Source: Deltaproteobacteria bacterium Ga0077539
GTDB lineage: Bacteria; Myxococcota_A; Polyangia; Polyangiales; Ga0077539
DNA: 64,000 nucleotides
Direction of reading: 5' to 3'
NCBI GenBank assembly: GCA_001465015.1
Contig: LNEO01000119.1
Coordinates: 29,765-93,764, forward strand
Shown: piece after piece, positions 60,075 to 64,000 of the stretch
How the letters are laid out: each line of letters opens with the position of its first letter
Position numbering within the stretch: position 1 is the stretch's first letter
Made by a program: the position numbers and the translations under genes
The notes under the pieces: generated by a model
What the model was told of the DNA's origin: nothing
Database searches by the model: none
The model's input: only the letters and a program-made list of their open reading frames with translations

Positions 60075-60542
60075 TCAACACCCAGAGGCGGTAGCTTCGC
60101 TCTCGAGGATCGCGAGCACACGCGCAGGGTCGCGCTCGGACAAGAGCTGCGCGCGCACGCGCGCGTCGCGCAGGATCCTCGAGAAGCGAGCGAGCGCCTT
60201 GAGGTGGGCCGTATTGTCCTTCTCGGGCGCGAGAATCCCGACGAAGATGCGCACCCGCTGTCGGTCGATCGCGTCGAAATCGACTCCCTTCGCGCTGAAC
60301 GCCAGCGCGGCGATCACTCGATCGATCCCGCCCATTCGACCGTGAGGAATCGCCACCTCGTCGCCCACGCCGGTGCTCGCGAGCGCCTCGCGGTCCGCGA
60401 GCACCTTCGTGATGGTCGCCGCGGACACGTCGGGCATCCCACGCGCAAGCAGTCCGCCGAGGACCTCGAGGACCTCGTGCTTGTCTGTCGCCCGAAGGCC
60501 AGTGTCGATCCGGTCGGCAGCGACCAACTCGATAAGCCGCAT
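60075..60542 (-). CDS. ptsN: Nitrogen-PTS EIIA protein PtsN
   Basis: A 155-residue PTS EIIA(Ntr)/fructose-family protein. The phosphorylatable His is in AIPHGR (His67), and the domain covers nearly all of the protein. It regulates nitrogen and potassium metabolism in other bacteria rather than transporting sugar. I use the ATG at 60542; a TTG at 60563 is possible. The hpf gene lies just upstream, the usual hpf-ptsN order. Confidence 0.92.
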   Translation of the reverse strand: MRLIELVAADRIDTGLRATDKHEVLEVLGGLLARGMPDVSAATITKVLADREALASTGVGDEVAIPHGRMGGIDRVIAALAFSAKGVDFDAIDRQRVRIFVGILAPEKDNTAHLKALARFSRILRDARVRAQLLSERDPARVLAILESEATASGC

Positions 60543-60600
60543 CGCGCGGCGAATTACCCCCAACGACCGTGCGATGTCTAGAGCGTCGAGCCGATTGTGG

Positions 60601-60951
60601 CTACGCCTCGTCGCGCTCGGCCTGCGCCTCGAGCGCCACCTCGGCGGCGCTGTGGCTTCCCTTGGCGGTGCGCGTCGCGGTGTCGTGCGCCTTCGAGATC
60701 TGGTGCTGCACCTTGTCGCTCACCAGGTCGATCGACTTGTACATGTCGTCGCTTTCGTGCCTCGCGTGATATTGGCGTCCACCCGACGACAGGTGCACCT
60801 CCGCCACGAACTGATGACGCTCTTGGGACAGAGTGAACTGCGCGTCGAGCGGCGCACGCAGATACTTTTGCGTTCGTTCGATCTTTTCTCGCGCGTACGT
60901 CTTCAGGGCGTCGCTCGAGTCCATGTGGCGGAACGTGATCGAAACTCCCAT
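60601..60951 (-). CDS. hpf: Short ribosome hibernation factor HPF
   Basis: A 116-residue HPF/YfiA protein that parks ribosomes as 100S or 70S particles. The fold is seen in SITFRHMDSSDALKTYAREKI and the basic AEVHLSSGGRQYHARHE strand. ATG at 60951 with GGAGG 6 nt upstream. No long-form C-terminal domain is present. hpf-ptsN adjacency is standard; rpoN, often upstream, is absent here. Confidence 0.93.
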   Translation of the reverse strand: MGVSITFRHMDSSDALKTYAREKIERTQKYLRAPLDAQFTLSQERHQFVAEVHLSSGGRQYHARHESDDMYKSIDLVSDKVQHQISKAHDTATRTAKGSHSAAEVALEAQAERDEA

Positions 60952-61165
60952 GCTCGTCCTCCAATTGGAGTGGTCTCGCGGCGGCCTCGTCTCGCGTATC
61001 GCGGCAGCGCGACGTTGCTGGTGGGACGCCGGGTCGACACAACGTCGACACAACGATCGTAACGCACGGCGAGCGCGAGCGTCACCGGTCACGATGCGTT
61101 GTCGTCGCTGATTTTCACGAGAGACTTCGCGACGCGCACCGGCTGACGAACGCCCTCGACTCGCG

Positions 61166-63426
<2,261 letters not shown>

Positions 63427-63432
63427 TTACTG

Positions 63433-63957
63433 TCAGCCACCATCGGGCGCGTCGCTCATCGACGCGCTATCGACGCCTGTGTCCGTTCGAACATCGACGC
63501 CCGTGTCGACGCCTGTGTCCGTTCGAACATCGACGCCCGTGTCGACGCCCGTGTCCGTTCGGACATCGACGCCCGTGTCGACGCCCGTGTCGACGGGCGC
63601 AACGCCGGTATCGACGCCTGTGTCCGTCGGGGCAACGCCGGTGTCGACGCCGCTGTCCGCGGGCTCGACGCCCGTATCGACGCCCGTGTCGACGCCTGTG
63701 TCGGCGCCCGTATCGTCCGCGTCGGCCGCAGTGTCGCTCGCGTCGGCGGTCGCGTCGCTGAGCACGTCCTCGACGTCAGCGCCGCCTTCGCTCGCGATCG
63801 CGTCCCCGGCCACGTCAGCGCGGGGCGCGTCCACCGGAGGAACGTCCTGTAGCCGCGTCTCGTCGAAGCGCACGATGAGCTCGCAGCCGCTCGTCGCGAG
63901 CACACCAGCCGTCAGCGCCAATCCCATCACCAGGCGTCGAATCATTCTCGTCTGCAT
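63433..63957 (-). CDS. Asp/Thr-repeat lipoprotein
   Basis: A 174-residue lipoprotein. The signal (MQTRMIRRLVMGLALTAG, lipobox TSGC) precedes a short sequence ELIVRFDETRLQDV and then a tail of Asp, Thr, Gly, Val and Ala, much of it in TGVDTGVDVRTD-like units. Such stalks are common in myxobacterial surface proteins. I use the ATG at 63957, 8 nt after GAAGG; an ATG at 63987 is in frame. Confidence 0.8.
   Translation of the reverse strand: MQTRMIRRLVMGLALTAGVLATSGCELIVRFDETRLQDVPPVDAPRADVAGDAIASEGGADVEDVLSDATADASDTAADADDTGADTGVDTGVDTGVEPADSGVDTGVAPTDTGVDTGVAPVDTGVDTGVDVRTDTGVDTGVDVRTDTGVDTGVDVRTDTGVDSASMSDAPDGG
63472..63579. repeat. Three 36-bp tandem repeats in the lipoprotein tail
   Basis: Three nearly identical 36-bp units (63472-63507, 63508-63543, 63544-63579) encode TGVDTGVDVRTD. 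More diverged copies continue to about 63730. This is a coding minisatellite, likely to vary in copy number. Confidence 0.9.
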
Positions 63958-64000
63958 CGGCAGCCCTTCAAGCTTCGCGTCCATCATCAGAAGCTCACCG

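Noticed and set aside
63472..63730. 36-bp repeats as a CRISPR array
   Set aside because: Units are contiguous without spacers and lie in frame in a lipoprotein gene.

Overview
This window is high-GC, gene-dense bacterial DNA (roughly 95% coding) that looks like the chromosome of a myxobacterium, probably Polyangia/Sandaracinus-like. The clues are eukaryotic-like Ser/Thr kinases with HRDxxPxN catalytic loops, tandem DUF2330 proteins, many Asp/Thr/Ala/Pro-rich lipoproteins, a conserved myxobacterial protein of the type at 37086-37928, and strong GC bias. The taxon is inferred from gene content and was not searched. I saw no rRNA, tRNA, CRISPR array, insertion sequence or phage. The only long stretch without an intact gene (36768-37085) holds the decayed 3' end of a permease gene.

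Layout. 1-2087: a partial unknown gene and two coupled paralogous membrane proteins. 2231-5910: a GH1 glycosidase lipoprotein divergent from selB. 6001-9351: two tandem DUF2330 proteins. 9364-10014: maiA-like GST. 10034-14603: a hybrid histidine kinase with its own HPt, followed by a Ser/Thr kinase fused to a receiver domain. 14712-18985: lipid kinase, lipase, membrane protein, an exported archaemetzincin-type protease and an unknown gene. 19205-22629: phosphoesterase, acyl desaturase, small lipoprotein, Nif3-like protein. 22637-27606: rtcR and rtcB (divergent) and RNase R, an RNA repair/turnover block. 27612-30709: Ser/Thr kinase overlapping a zinc-ribbon membrane protein, cupredoxin lipoprotein, PPP-type phosphatase. 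30778-34299: FAD-dependent D-2-hydroxyacid dehydrogenase, alpha/beta hydrolase, serA. 34500-38334: unknown Ala-rich protein, sspB-like ClpX adaptor, permease remnant, conserved unknown protein, small membrane protein.

38345-46561: cstA, two coupled small membrane proteins, a membrane protein, serine beta-lactamase-like hydrolase with coupled lipoprotein, TPR-like protein with sugar epimerase, pspA. 46578-53198: an ATPase-like protein with a degenerate P-loop, convergent with a compact three-gene minus-strand operon of HEXXH membrane protein, Hsp70 with about 640 Pro-rich residues between its two domains, and J-domain protein. 53307-60017: outer-membrane-type protein, gyrA, lipoprotein, SPOR-domain protein, YXWGXW/DUF6600-like lipoprotein. 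60075-63957: ptsN, hpf, EamA transporter, enolase, and an Asp/Thr repeat lipoprotein that closes the window.

The most unusual systems are (1) the HEXXH-Hsp70-J operon at 48576-53198, whose Hsp70 has lost the lid and carries a giant linker with a recurrent LPAV[R/K]-like motif; (2) the histidine kinase/HPt plus Ser/Thr-kinase-receiver pair at 10034-14603, which suggests a phosphorelay feeding a eukaryotic-like kinase; and (3) the rtcR/rtcB/RNase R block with AT-rich inverted repeats between rtcR and rtcB.
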